Assembly: GCA_041493205.1 (NCBI GenBank)
Contig: JBGPYM010000139.1
Span: 1-8,151, forward strand
Origin: JBGPYM01 sp041493205
GTDB taxonomy: Bacteria > Bacteroidota > Ignavibacteria > UBA10030 > UBA6906
DNA length: 8,151 bases
Direction of reading: 5' to 3'
Each line of letters opens with the position of its first letter. Position 1 is the stretch's first letter. The position numbers and the translations under genes are program-made. Below the pieces are notes generated by a model. The model was not told the DNA's origin. It did no database searches and worked only from the letters and a program-made list of their open reading frames with translations. Below are positions 1 through 7,350 of the stretch, piece after piece.

Positions 1-546
1 CGCTCGGCGGAACGGGAGGCGACTGGATGGTATTCCAGGTTGCTCATGCAGGGATTCCTGAAAGAAGTGGATGTTGCCTCGCCGGCTTTACAACCCGCAT
101 TCGACCAGATTGCTTACGGCGTCCGTCCCATGACCCTCGGCCTGCTCAAACTGTACGACGCGACGCGGAAGCGTGAATACCTCGTGATGGCAGGGCTCGC
201 AGGCTCCTGGCTGTTCGGCAATAACCCTCCCGGCGTTGCAATGTATGATACGGAAACCGGGCGCTGCTTCGACGGGATACGCGACTCCACGACAGTGAAC
301 AGAAATTCCGGGGCTGAATCCACGATCGAAGCCCTCTTGACAGTCATGGAATTGGCACAGCGGCCCGAAGCGCTCCGGTACTGTCACTATCGCCGCCTCC
401 GACAGGGCAGCAAAGGAGACCAACTCTTTGCGCTCTTCCGGAATGATGACGGGAAGGAACTTGCGCTCGTTCTGGATACCACGGCTTCAGCTGTGCAGAT
501 TCTGGAGGGCGCCGCCGTCGCCCGGTTCCGGGAGTCGCTTCCGTGA
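1..546 (+). CDS. Helical-toroid, probably carbohydrate-active protein, C-terminal part (5' end outside window)
   Basis: The frame is open from base 1 to the TGA at 544-546, giving 181 residues, so the N-terminus lies upstream. In-frame TTG or ATG codons near 40-48 are not credible starts because coding sense continues before them. By window codon, residues 40-72 are helical. They are followed by GNNPPGVAMYD (73-83), GRCFDGI (87-93) and NRNSGAESTIEALL (100-113), then a short beta-rich C-terminal cap ending in RESLP. Paired helices with a Gly/Asn-rich loop and an acidic NSGAES segment resemble (alpha/alpha)6-toroid glycan-active enzymes. That is a resemblance, not a family assignment, and the reaction is unknown. 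The gene overlaps the next one by 4 bases and sits upstream of GH2 and GH130 genes, which supports a role in glycan metabolism. D91, N102 and E106 stand out as possible functional residues. Whether it carries a signal peptide cannot be seen. Confidence 0.8.
   Translation, partial: RSAEREATGWYSRLLMQGFLKEVDVASPALQPAFDQIAYGVRPMTLGLLKLYDATRKREYLVMAGLAGSWLFGNNPPGVAMYDTETGRCFDGIRDSTTVNRNSGAESTIEALLTVMELAQRPEALRYCHYRRLRQGSKGDQLFALFRNDDGKELALVLDTTASAVQILEGAAVARFRESLP
530..534 (+). promoter_or_regulatory. Ribosome binding site (GGGAG) for the secreted modular protein
   Basis: GGGAG lies 8 bases before the GTG at 543, inside the last codons of the upstream gene. It supports GTG 543 as the start and, with the GTGA stop/start overlap, suggests translational coupling of the two genes. 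Confidence 0.45.
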
Positions 547-3500
547 TCCGCCTCCGTGCAATCATACTGCTCGCTGCCGCAGGGCTCACAGCACATGCCC
601 AGCAGATCGCAGTCTCCCGCATCGATCAGATGCCGAACGCCCCTTCACCCTACGCGATGCGCAACTGGAAAGCGGTGGCGCGGGGGTACGATTCGCTCGT
701 GTTCGATCTCTCCCGCACTGGGACCTATCTTCCTCTCGTGCGGGTCTACGCCAACACTGTCAACTATCCGGCACATCCGGGATTTGGACTTCACACGGTC
801 GTGGGAACGACAGCCCCGCAGTCGGGGGAAGCGATCAACTGCCTCCCCGCGGTGATCGGTGCGACGCTGGTGGGCATAGACAAGAGTAACCAGTTCGGCC
901 GGAACTGGGCTCTTATGTCGGAGGAGTGGTTCAATCGGCGTGCTCCGCAGAATGTCTATAAGAATCATCCGGTGGATGATTCGTGGGACGACTGGTGGTA
1001 TGAAACCATGCCTAATCTGTTCTTCTACCAGCTGAATGCGCTCTATCCCGGGACAGGCGACTTTCCCGCGCAGTTCACCACCGTCGCGGATCGATGGCTC
1101 CAGGCGGTGAATGCAATGGGGGGAAGCACAGCGCCGTGGCACGTCCCCAGTATGGACCACCGTGGGTGGTACCTCCAGTCCATGAGCCCGTATGATGCCG
1201 GCGTCCACGAACCGGAAGCGGCGGGTGCGCTCGCCTGGCTGCTCTATTGCGCGTATGCGCGCACCGACAGCGCGTCGTACCGGATCGGTGCGGAATGGGC
1301 CATGGAATTTCTCGATGCGTACAGCGCGAATCCTTCGTATGAGCTCCAGCTCCCGTACGGAGCCCTCATCGGTGCACGTATGAATGCCGAGCTGGGCACC
1401 TCCTACAATATCGGGCGCCTGGTCAACTGGTGCTTCGATGTGGGCCCGCTCCGCTCCTGGGGAGCAATGTTGGGACAATGGGGAACAAACGACTGCAGCG
1501 GACTGATCGGGGAAGTGAACGGGGTCAACGACTACGCGTTCGCTATGAACACCTATGAACAGGTCGGCGCACTCGTCCCGCTTGTTCGGTACGACGACGG
1601 GTTTGCGCGGGCCATCGGGAAATGGGTGCTCAACGCTGCGAATGCGGCGCGCCTGTTCTATCCGGCCTACCTGGCGGCCGATCATCAGGATAACGCCGCG
1701 TGGTCGGTCGGAAACGACTCCGCCTCCGTCATCGGGTATGAAGCCCTGCATCAGCAGGTGAGCGGCAAATCGCCGTACGGTACGGGTGACGCCATGACAG
1801 GAGGGTGGGGGGCTACCAATCTCGCCCTGTACGGTTCCTCCCACGCCGGCATCCTGGGCGGGATCATCGACACGACGGACGTTCCAATGATCCTGCAACT
1901 CAATCTCCTTGCCACCGATTACTATCGCCGCGGGGCGTATCCATCCTACCTGTTCTACAATCCGTATGCGACGCTGAAAACCGTTCATTGTGACGTTGGC
2001 GCGGGCATGCATGATGTGTATGACGCAGTGTCCAACTCATTCCTGCGCACGGGGGTCAGTGGCGTCACCACGATCGACATCCCTTCCGATGCCGCCGTCA
2101 TCGCCGTGATCACGCCGGCAGGCGGGCAGGTGACGTACGACGAGGAGCGTATGCTCGTCAACGGGGTGGTGGTCGACTATCGCTCACGACTTTATGCGGG
2201 GAACCACCGGCCGCGGATCAAGGCACTTGCGCCGGAGTTCCCGCTCGTCGTCTTCGGCGGTTCGGCGAACCTCTTCTCGACAGCCACAGACAGGGACGGT
2301 GACACGCTCAGCTATTCATGGCATGCTTCTGCGGGCTCCATCCTGGGTGAAGGAACCAGCGTGGTCTGGGTAGCTCCCGCCGCTGAGGGTCCCTGCCTGG
2401 TGGAATGCATCATCGACGATGGCCACGGTGGCCGCGACTCAGCCCGCACGTCTATCGGCGTCGTTGCACGCATCAATCGTCCGCCGGCCATCACGCGCAT
2501 TACCGCCGATCCAAGAAAGGTCGGCCTGGGGGGCGGATCACTGCTTACGTGCTTCGCCATTGATCCCGATGGAGACACCCTGACATACGACTGGAGTGCC
2601 GGCGCGGGGAACATCATCGGCAACGGTTCAACGCCGTCGTGGTCCGCTCCTGTGACCCCCGGAAATTATGTGATCAGGTGCAGAGTCCTCGACGGTTACG
2701 GTGGAGCGGATGTAGAAAGCACGGCTGTGGAAGTTCGTGATCTCTCTCAGCCGCAGACCGGAACCCTGGTTGCCCGTCTCCCGTTCGACGGGAATGCAAA
2801 CGACGTGACGGGACACGGGTACAACGGTACCGTCCATGGAGCAGTCCTTGTTTCCGACAGGTTTAACGTGCCCGGGAAAGCATATGGTTTTGATGGGTTA
2901 ACGGCGTACATCAGCATCCCCAATGCGCCCGGACTCAACTTCCAGCAGGCGATTTCACTCAATTTCTGGATGCGTGTGGATGCAATCTACACCCGCGAGC
3001 AGTACCCGGTGTCGCACGGCAACTGGGAGAACCGGTGGAAGGTCTCGATCTCCAACGGCCATCTCCGGTGGACCGTCAAAACGACCACCGGAGTGAAAGA
3101 TCTCGATTCGGGTTCCCCGCTCGTGGTTGATTCGGTCTATATGGTGACCGTCTCATATAGCGGCGCGGACATGGAACTCTATCTGAACGGCGCGCTCGAC
3201 AGTTTCGCCCCCTTTACAGGAACTCTCCTGCCCACCACGATCGATCTCACCATCGGACAGGTTCTCCCCGGAAATCAATCGTACAACTTCAACGGCGTCC
3301 TTGATGACCTGCGCCTCTATGATTACGCGCTCTCGCTCAATGAGATCCGGAACCTCTTCTTCCCCGTGGATGCAGTCCCGGAGCGGAAAGACGACCCCGT
3401 GCCGTTGACGTATATGCTCAATCAGAATTTCCCCAATCCGTTTAATCCCGCCACCACCATTCGCTTCGGCGTGCCATCCCTCGCCGGGGCAGAACCGGTG

Positions 3501-3677
3501 TCCCTCCGTGTGTATGATCTCCTTGGACGCGAGGTGGCGCAGCTTGTGAACGACCGGCTGGCGCCGGGCGTCTATTCCGTGACGTGGAACCCGGCCGGAG
3601 CGGCAACGGGCGTGTACTATTGCGTCCTGCGCACGCCGGCAAAATCATTCGTTCAGAAAATGCTGCTCGTGCGCTGA
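543..3677 (+). CDS. Secreted modular protein: uncharacterised helical domain, two Ig/PKD-like domains, LamG-like domain, T9SS type A sorting tail
   Basis: This 1044-residue protein starts at GTG 543, overlapping the previous stop as GTGA. Residues 1-19 form a signal peptide (basic MIRLR, hydrophobic core, AHA cleavage site before QQ). Residues about 25-500 form an aromatic-rich, mostly helical domain. It contains an acidic/aromatic cluster DDSWDDWWYE (145-154), HEPEAAG (222-228) and NDYAFAMNTYE (329-339), and a short beta-rich cap may follow to about 555. Two tandem Ig/PKD-like domains come next (about 561-640 and 648-735), each with a DxDGDTL motif (583-589 and 674-680). A concanavalin A-like LamG domain spans about 742-940, beginning near LPFDGNANDVTGHGYNG. 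The C-terminus (957-1044) is a type IX sorting domain with NQNFPNPFNP at 960-969, a GREVAQL strand and final LLVR. Export by Sec and then T9SS to the cell surface or medium is therefore expected. The N-terminal domain may be a glycoside hydrolase or lyase of toroid fold, judging from composition and mannosidase neighbours, but no family was recognised. The accessory domains probably bind or space carbohydrate. Confidence 0.88.
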   Translation: MIRLRAIILLAAAGLTAHAQQIAVSRIDQMPNAPSPYAMRNWKAVARGYDSLVFDLSRTGTYLPLVRVYANTVNYPAHPGFGLHTVVGTTAPQSGEAINCLPAVIGATLVGIDKSNQFGRNWALMSEEWFNRRAPQNVYKNHPVDDSWDDWWYETMPNLFFYQLNALYPGTGDFPAQFTTVADRWLQAVNAMGGSTAPWHVPSMDHRGWYLQSMSPYDAGVHEPEAAGALAWLLYCAYARTDSASYRIGAEWAMEFLDAYSANPSYELQLPYGALIGARMNAELGTSYNIGRLVNWCFDVGPLRSWGAMLGQWGTNDCSGLIGEVNGVNDYAFAMNTYEQVGALVPLVRYDDGFARAIGKWVLNAANAARLFYPAYLAADHQDNAAWSVGNDSASVIGYEALHQQVSGKSPYGTGDAMTGGWGATNLALYGSSHAGILGGIIDTTDVPMILQLNLLATDYYRRGAYPSYLFYNPYATLKTVHCDVGAGMHDVYDAVSNSFLRTGVSGVTTIDIPSDAAVIAVITPAGGQVTYDEERMLVNGVVVDYRSRLYAGNHRPRIKALAPEFPLVVFGGSANLFSTATDRDGDTLSYSWHASAGSILGEGTSVVWVAPAAEGPCLVECIIDDGHGGRDSARTSIGVVARINRPPAITRITADPRKVGLGGGSLLTCFAIDPDGDTLTYDWSAGAGNIIGNGSTPSWSAPVTPGNYVIRCRVLDGYGGADVESTAVEVRDLSQPQTGTLVARLPFDGNANDVTGHGYNGTVHGAVLVSDRFNVPGKAYGFDGLTAYISIPNAPGLNFQQAISLNFWMRVDAIYTREQYPVSHGNWENRWKVSISNGHLRWTVKTTTGVKDLDSGSPLVVDSVYMVTVSYSGADMELYLNGALDSFAPFTGTLLPTTIDLTIGQVLPGNQSYNFNGVLDDLRLYDYALSLNEIRNLFFPVDAVPERKDDPVPLTYMLNQNFPNPFNPATTIRFGVPSLAGAEPVSLRVYDLLGREVAQLVNDRLAPGVYSVTWNPAGAATGVYYCVLRTPAKSFVQKMLLVR
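2223..2459 (+). other. Ig/PKD-like domain 1 of the secreted protein
   Basis: Residues about 561-639 form a beta-sandwich-like unit: a Pro-rich entry, DRDGDTLSYSW (583-593), then AGSILGEGTSVVWVAP and VECIIDDGHGG. The acidic DxDGD loop is typical of calcium-stabilised extracellular Ig-like repeats. It is probably a spacer rather than a catalytic module. Confidence 0.7.
2484..2744 (+). other. Ig/PKD-like domain 2, tandem copy of domain 1
   Basis: Residues about 648-734 repeat the layout of domain 1: DPDGDTLTYDW (674-684), AGNIIGNGSTPSWSAP and IRCRVLDGYGG. The DGDTL motifs are 91 residues apart. The two copies are clearly homologous but well diverged, so the duplication is old. Confidence 0.7.
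2766..3362 (+). other. LamG / concanavalin A-like domain of the secreted protein
   Basis: Residues about 742-940 show the usual bacterial LamG-3 pattern: LPFDGNANDVTGHGYNGTVHG at the start, YGFDGLTAYISIPN, then a QQAISLNFWMRV strand. VTVSYSGADMELYLNGAL follows, and the domain closes with FNGVLDDLRLYDYALSLNEI. Such domains often bind glycans. No binding residue can be assigned here. Confidence 0.8.
3411..3674 (+). other. Type IX secretion system type A C-terminal sorting domain
   Basis: Residues 957-1044 read YMLNQNFPNPFNPATTIRF, then a VYDLLGREVAQL strand, APGVYSVTWN, GVYYCVLRT and the terminal KMLLVR. This is the canonical Por-type sorting tail, normally removed or anchored during T9SS export. 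It is also the best taxonomic marker in the window, pointing to the Bacteroidota/Ignavibacteriota group. Confidence 0.93.
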
Positions 3678-3684
3678 GGCCCCT

Positions 3685-3690
3685 GAGAGG
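3685..3690 (+). promoter_or_regulatory. Ribosome binding site (GAGAGG) for the GH2 gene
   Basis: GAGAGG ends 6 bases before GTG 3697 and 15 bases before the in-frame ATG at 3706. The spacing favours the GTG start. It lies in the 19-base gap after the secreted-protein gene, so no separate promoter fits there. Confidence 0.55.
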
Positions 3691-3696
3691 AAAAGA

Positions 3697-6156
3697 GTGT
3701 CGCGTATGGACCACCTGAATCTGAATGGCAGCTGGGAATTCAAGGCAATAGAAGCGTACGCCCCTGTACCCCCCGCCGCCCTGAAGGCGCGTGACTGGCT
3801 GCCGGCGATCGTGCCCGGGACGGTCCACACCGACCTGATGCGCAATGCGTTGATCCCGGACCCGTTCGTGGGGATGAATGAGCGTGACGTGCAGTGGGTC
3901 GGGTCGCTGCAGTGGGTCTATCGGAGGAAATTCCATATCACGGACGAGCTCCTCCGGCATGACGCGCTTCTCCTGGTCTGCGAAGGGCTCGATACCTACG
4001 CCGCCATCCGCATCAACGGCAAACCGCTTGCAAAGACTGCAAACATGTTTGTCGAACATCGGTTCGACGCAAAGCGGTTTCTCACCGCAGGCGAAAACTT
4101 GTTGGAGATTCTGTTCGATGCTGCAGTCTTGCGCGCAAAGGCCATCGAAAAACAGAATGGCCCGCTCCGCGTCGCGTTGGAGCCGCATCGGGTCTACGTG
4201 CGTAAGGCGCAGTACTCGTTCGGATGGGATTGGGGCCCGTCGCTCCCCACCGCCGGGATCTGGCGGAATATTTCGTTGCACGCATTCAGCCGCGCGAACA
4301 TTGCGGACCCTTTCTTTAAGGTGATCGCGCTCCAGAAGAACGAAGCGGTCGTCGAAGTGACGGCCGATGTGCAGAGAATCAGGCGGACGCACCTCTCTCT
4401 CCGTGTGACGGTTACGGGGGAGGGGACGGCCGTCGAGCGGACCATCCCGCTCCATGGTGCCAAGGTGCGGTGCCGTCTCCGGATCCCGGATCCCAAGCTC
4501 TGGTGGCCGAACGGCTACGGCGCCCAGCCGCTCTACAGGGGAACCGTGTCCCTGATCGAAAAGGGGAAACAGATCGCATCACAGAGCACGACGTTCGCGC
4601 TCCGTAAAATCGCGCTCATACAGGAACGCGATAGCGAGGGAAAGCCGTTTGTCCTCAGCGTCAATGGCATGAAGATATTCTGCAAAGGAGCAAACTGGAT
4701 CCCCTCTGACAGCTTTATCCCGCGGATACCGGAATCGACGTATGCGAAGCTGCTCCGCATGGCTTCCGAAGCACACATGAATATGATCCGTGTCTGGGGC
4801 GGGGGGATCTATGAACAGGATGCCTTCTATGAGACCTGCGACCGGCTCGGGTTGATGGTCTGGCAGGATTTCATGTTTGCCTGTGGCGAATACCCGGACA
4901 AATCGTGGTTCCTGCGCGCGGTAACAGAAGAAGCCGCAAAGGTCGTCCGGCGGCTACGCAATCATGCGTGCATCGTTGTTTGGTGTGGGAACAATGAGTG
5001 TGAGATGCTCTACTGCAGGGAGAATCCGGGGAAAGGCCCCGATTCCATGACCGGCTCGTCGATATTCAGGAGTCTCCTTCCCGGGGTGTGCAAAAAGCTC
5101 GACGGGACGCGGGTCTACTGGCGGAGTTCACCGTTCGGAGAAGGATCCCCGAACGGCGAATCAAGTGGGACGCGCCACCAGTGGTCGGTCTGGAGCGAAT
5201 GGATGGACTACGACAAATATGAACTGGACACCGGCCGCTTCGTGGCCGAATTCGGTTTCCAGGCACCTGCAACCCGGCGAACCCTTGAGGAAGTGATTCT
5301 CCCTGCCGACCGCCATCCGCAAAGCGCCGTCATGGAGCATCACAACAAGCAAACCGAAGGATCCGAACGGCTCTTTCGCTTTCAGGCGGCACACCATCGC
5401 ATAGCTGGCCAGTTTGGCGACTTTATCTTGAAGGCCCAACTCGTGCAGGCGGAAGCCCTGAAGCGTGCAGTCGAACACTGGCGCCGGCGGAAATTCAAAA
5501 CAGCAGGCGCGCTCTTCTGGCAGCTCAATGACTGCTGGCCCGTCAGCAGCTGGTCCGTGGTGGACAGCGGGCTCAGGCCCAAGGCTGCGTACTTCTACGC
5601 AAAACGATTCTTTGCGCCACTGCTCGTCAGCTTCAAACGGGTCGCGGACGGCTGCGAGGTCTGGCTCACGAGCGATTTGCAGACAGGGCTTCACGGCCGG
5701 TGTACTATTGCAGTACGATCGTTCGACGGCAAGGTGGTCTGGGAAAAGGAAACCGAGTTCCTGTCGGATCCCGACGTCCCGGCGGCGCTCCTGAAGGTCC
5801 CCGGCGCATCCCTGGCCGGCCTCGATCCCGCCTGCCACTACCTTCATGCCCGGTACGTGTCCGGAAACGACAGCAATGCCGAAAATCGTCTGTTGCTCGC
5901 GGAACCGAAGCATTGCCGGTTCCCCCGGCCCAGACTCCGGCTCGATGTGACGGAAACAGAGAGCGGGAAATTTGCCATCCGTGTCCGCTCCTCTGCGTTT
6001 GCAAAGGATGTTCACCTCGAGTGCCCCGGGGTGGATGCTTCGTTCGACGACAATTTCTTCGATCTGGACGCGGGAGGGGAAAAGATCATCTTGTGCTCCG
6101 CTGGCACGGACCTGCGGAAATTCCGTCGGCGCTTGGTCGCAGCATCGTTGCTCTGA
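3697..6156 (+). CDS. Beta-mannosidase, glycoside hydrolase family 2 (EC 3.2.1.25)
   Basis: The 819-residue product has the typical GH2 exo-beta-mannosidase layout and near-full family length. An N-terminal sugar-binding domain carries LNGSWEFK, VPGTVHTDL and the mannosidase hallmark RKAQYSFGWDWGP (169-181). An immunoglobulin-like domain leads to the WWPNGYG strand. The central TIM barrel contains GANWIPSDSF, MNMIRVWGGGIYE, WQDFMFACGEYP, the acid/base motif WCGNNE (Glu434) and the nucleophile motif FVAEFGFQ (Glu518), and ends near FWQLNDCWP (608-615). C-terminal beta domains follow. The enzyme should release non-reducing terminal beta-D-mannose with retention. There is no signal peptide, so it probably acts in the cytoplasm on imported oligosaccharides. 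GTG 3697 is chosen because GAGAGG precedes it by 6 bases; ATG 3706 is the alternative and would remove three residues. The gene lies 19 bases after the secreted-protein gene and 45 before GH130, as in one operon. Galactosidase or glucuronidase activity is unlikely given the motifs. Confidence 0.93.
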   Translation: MSRMDHLNLNGSWEFKAIEAYAPVPPAALKARDWLPAIVPGTVHTDLMRNALIPDPFVGMNERDVQWVGSLQWVYRRKFHITDELLRHDALLLVCEGLDTYAAIRINGKPLAKTANMFVEHRFDAKRFLTAGENLLEILFDAAVLRAKAIEKQNGPLRVALEPHRVYVRKAQYSFGWDWGPSLPTAGIWRNISLHAFSRANIADPFFKVIALQKNEAVVEVTADVQRIRRTHLSLRVTVTGEGTAVERTIPLHGAKVRCRLRIPDPKLWWPNGYGAQPLYRGTVSLIEKGKQIASQSTTFALRKIALIQERDSEGKPFVLSVNGMKIFCKGANWIPSDSFIPRIPESTYAKLLRMASEAHMNMIRVWGGGIYEQDAFYETCDRLGLMVWQDFMFACGEYPDKSWFLRAVTEEAAKVVRRLRNHACIVVWCGNNECEMLYCRENPGKGPDSMTGSSIFRSLLPGVCKKLDGTRVYWRSSPFGEGSPNGESSGTRHQWSVWSEWMDYDKYELDTGRFVAEFGFQAPATRRTLEEVILPADRHPQSAVMEHHNKQTEGSERLFRFQAAHHRIAGQFGDFILKAQLVQAEALKRAVEHWRRRKFKTAGALFWQLNDCWPVSSWSVVDSGLRPKAAYFYAKRFFAPLLVSFKRVADGCEVWLTSDLQTGLHGRCTIAVRSFDGKVVWEKETEFLSDPDVPAALLKVPGASLAGLDPACHYLHARYVSGNDSNAENRLLLAEPKHCRFPRPRLRLDVTETESGKFAIRVRSSAFAKDVHLECPGVDASFDDNFFDLDAGGEKIILCSAGTDLRKFRRRLVAASLL

Positions 6157-6201
6157 TCCCGCAGCCGTGCGATCTCCACACCAGATACTGCCGGACTCGC
6201 C

Positions 6202-7257
6202 ATGATCCCAGGAACTCTTCCCGCTGTCGAGCGTCTCTACAATGGTTCTGCGATTCTTGCCCCGCTCGCGGCTCATCCGTGGGAAAACGCGGTGACATTC
6301 AATCCTGCCTGTGTTCTCGTTGACGACCGGGCGGAGCTTGACCGCATCATCCCCGGTCTCCCGTTTCCCCCGGAAGTCGTTCGCCGACTCGCTGCCGCAC
6401 CCGCCCTCTGTTTCCTCCTCTACCGGGCGCAGGGGAAGAAGACGGAGTCGTACGACCACACGCGCTCGACTATGGGGCTCGCAGTTCTCTCTCCTGACCT
6501 GCGCCTCCTCGCCCGGCACGATGCGCCGGTGCTCCGGCCGGAATACGGGTACGAAAACTTGGGCGTGGAGGACGGACGGCTCTCGAAGGTAGGCGACCGG
6601 TATGTGCTGTTCTACACTGCCTACGCAAGCGCCTCTCCGGAGAACCTGATTCGGATCGCCCTCGCCTCAACTACCGACTTCATCCATTGGGAAAAACACG
6701 GCCTGCTCAAAGGAGACCCCAATACGGTCGACAACAAAAATGCAATGCTCTTTCAGGGCCGGCGAAGCGGGAAGTTCGTGATGCTCCATCGCCCCATGAA
6801 GGGGACGGATGCGATGGCAATCCACTGGGCGGAGTCGGAAGACCTGTTCGGAAGCTGGAAGACCCTCGGGCCCCTGATGAAGCCGGTCAGGGGAGAGGGG
6901 TTTGTCGACACTTGGATCGGCGGCGGCGCCCCGCCGATCCGACTTACCGACGGCAGGCATCTCATGCTGTACCATTCGGGGAACCGGAATCCCGACGGGA
7001 CACGTGAATACGATCTGGGAATTGCCATCCTCGATTGGTCGCGACCCGCCCCTGTTATCAGGCGCGATGAACCTCTGCTGCGCCCTTCAACCCAGCAGGA
7101 AACATCAGGCGACCGGGAGCTCGGTGTGAACAATGTAGTCTTTATCTGCGGCGCCTACTTCTGGAACGGGAGTCTCTGGTTTCCATATGCGGGGGCGGAC
7201 AGCGTTGTCCTTGGGGCCAGGATCGCCCCGGACGCCCTTGCGCCTTACCTTGAGTAA
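6202..7257 (+). CDS. GH130 family beta-mannoside phosphorylase (or hydrolase)
   Basis: The 351-residue protein is a five-bladed-propeller GH130 enzyme of normal length. It opens with NGSAILAP and WENAVTFNPA, typical of the family N-terminus, which supports ATG 6202. No other standard start codon (ATG, GTG or TTG) lies in frame after the GH2 stop, and no clear Shine-Dalgarno sequence precedes it. The catalytic general acid is Asp124 in ENLGVEDGRL. Further conserved blocks are YDHTRSTMGLA (84-94), DNKNAMLF (177-184), LHRP with Arg197, WIGGGAPPI (238-246) and LYHSGN with His258. GH130 members split beta-1,4- or beta-1,2-mannosides with phosphate, giving mannose 1-phosphate, or in some subfamilies with water. 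Asn180, Arg197 and His258 fit the phosphate-contacting set known for mannosylglucose phosphorylases. Lys179 stands where Arg is usual, and Trp238 replaces the Lys of the common KIG motif, so phosphorolysis is likely but not certain. No signal peptide is seen, so it is probably cytoplasmic beside the GH2 mannosidase. Confidence 0.9.
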   Translation: MIPGTLPAVERLYNGSAILAPLAAHPWENAVTFNPACVLVDDRAELDRIIPGLPFPPEVVRRLAAAPALCFLLYRAQGKKTESYDHTRSTMGLAVLSPDLRLLARHDAPVLRPEYGYENLGVEDGRLSKVGDRYVLFYTAYASASPENLIRIALASTTDFIHWEKHGLLKGDPNTVDNKNAMLFQGRRSGKFVMLHRPMKGTDAMAIHWAESEDLFGSWKTLGPLMKPVRGEGFVDTWIGGGAPPIRLTDGRHLMLYHSGNRNPDGTREYDLGIAILDWSRPAPVIRRDEPLLRPSTQQETSGDRELGVNNVVFICGAYFWNGSLWFPYAGADSVVLGARIAPDALAPYLE

Positions 7258-7278
7258 CTGGGATACTCATTGTGGTGG

Positions 7279-7298
7279 CACGGGCGTCCCCGCCCGTG
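7279..7298. repeat. GC-rich palindromic element, possible dispersed repeat or terminator
   Basis: CACGGGCG (7279-7286) and CGCCCGTG (7291-7298) are perfect inverted copies around a TCCC loop, giving an 8-bp stem. Beyond it, G7278/G7299 mismatch and G7277/C7300 pair again, so it looks like a slightly decayed longer palindrome (GTGGCACGGGCG and its complement). It lies 21 bases after the GH130 stop. No run of T follows directly, so it is not a classic intrinsic terminator. It could still be a transcript-end hairpin or a REP-like dispersed element. Confidence 0.6.
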
Positions 7299-7350
7299 GC
7301 TCTTCCCTCAGTACCTCTGTCGGCAAGGTGATTCTGACGATTTTTCTTCT

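Noticed and set aside
645..2012. Long minus-strand open frame of 455 codons opposite the secreted protein gene
   Set aside because: It lies wholly antisense to a well-supported gene, is Arg/His/Ile-rich without recognisable motifs, and is the kind of open frame that GC-rich codon use produces on the opposite strand.
3442..4455. Minus-strand open frame of 337 codons across the secreted-protein/GH2 junction
   Set aside because: It is antisense to the T9SS tail and the GH2 N-terminal domain, both firmly identified, and it shows no domain, signal peptide or ribosome binding site.
6154..6201. Possible GH2-GH130 fusion by readthrough, since both genes share a frame separated by one TGA and 15 sense codons
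   Set aside because: Both proteins are complete with normal termini, and the GH130 gene has its own ATG just before its conserved N-terminus. The shared frame is a one-in-three chance event.
5161..6519. Minus-strand open frame of 452 codons opposite GH2 and GH130
   Set aside because: It is antisense to catalytic and conserved parts of two real enzymes, and its composition is that of a shadow frame.
7279..7350. Classic intrinsic terminator formed by the palindrome and the later T-rich stretch
   Set aside because: The T-rich run begins about 42 bases after the stem, too far for a standard hairpin/U-tract terminator.
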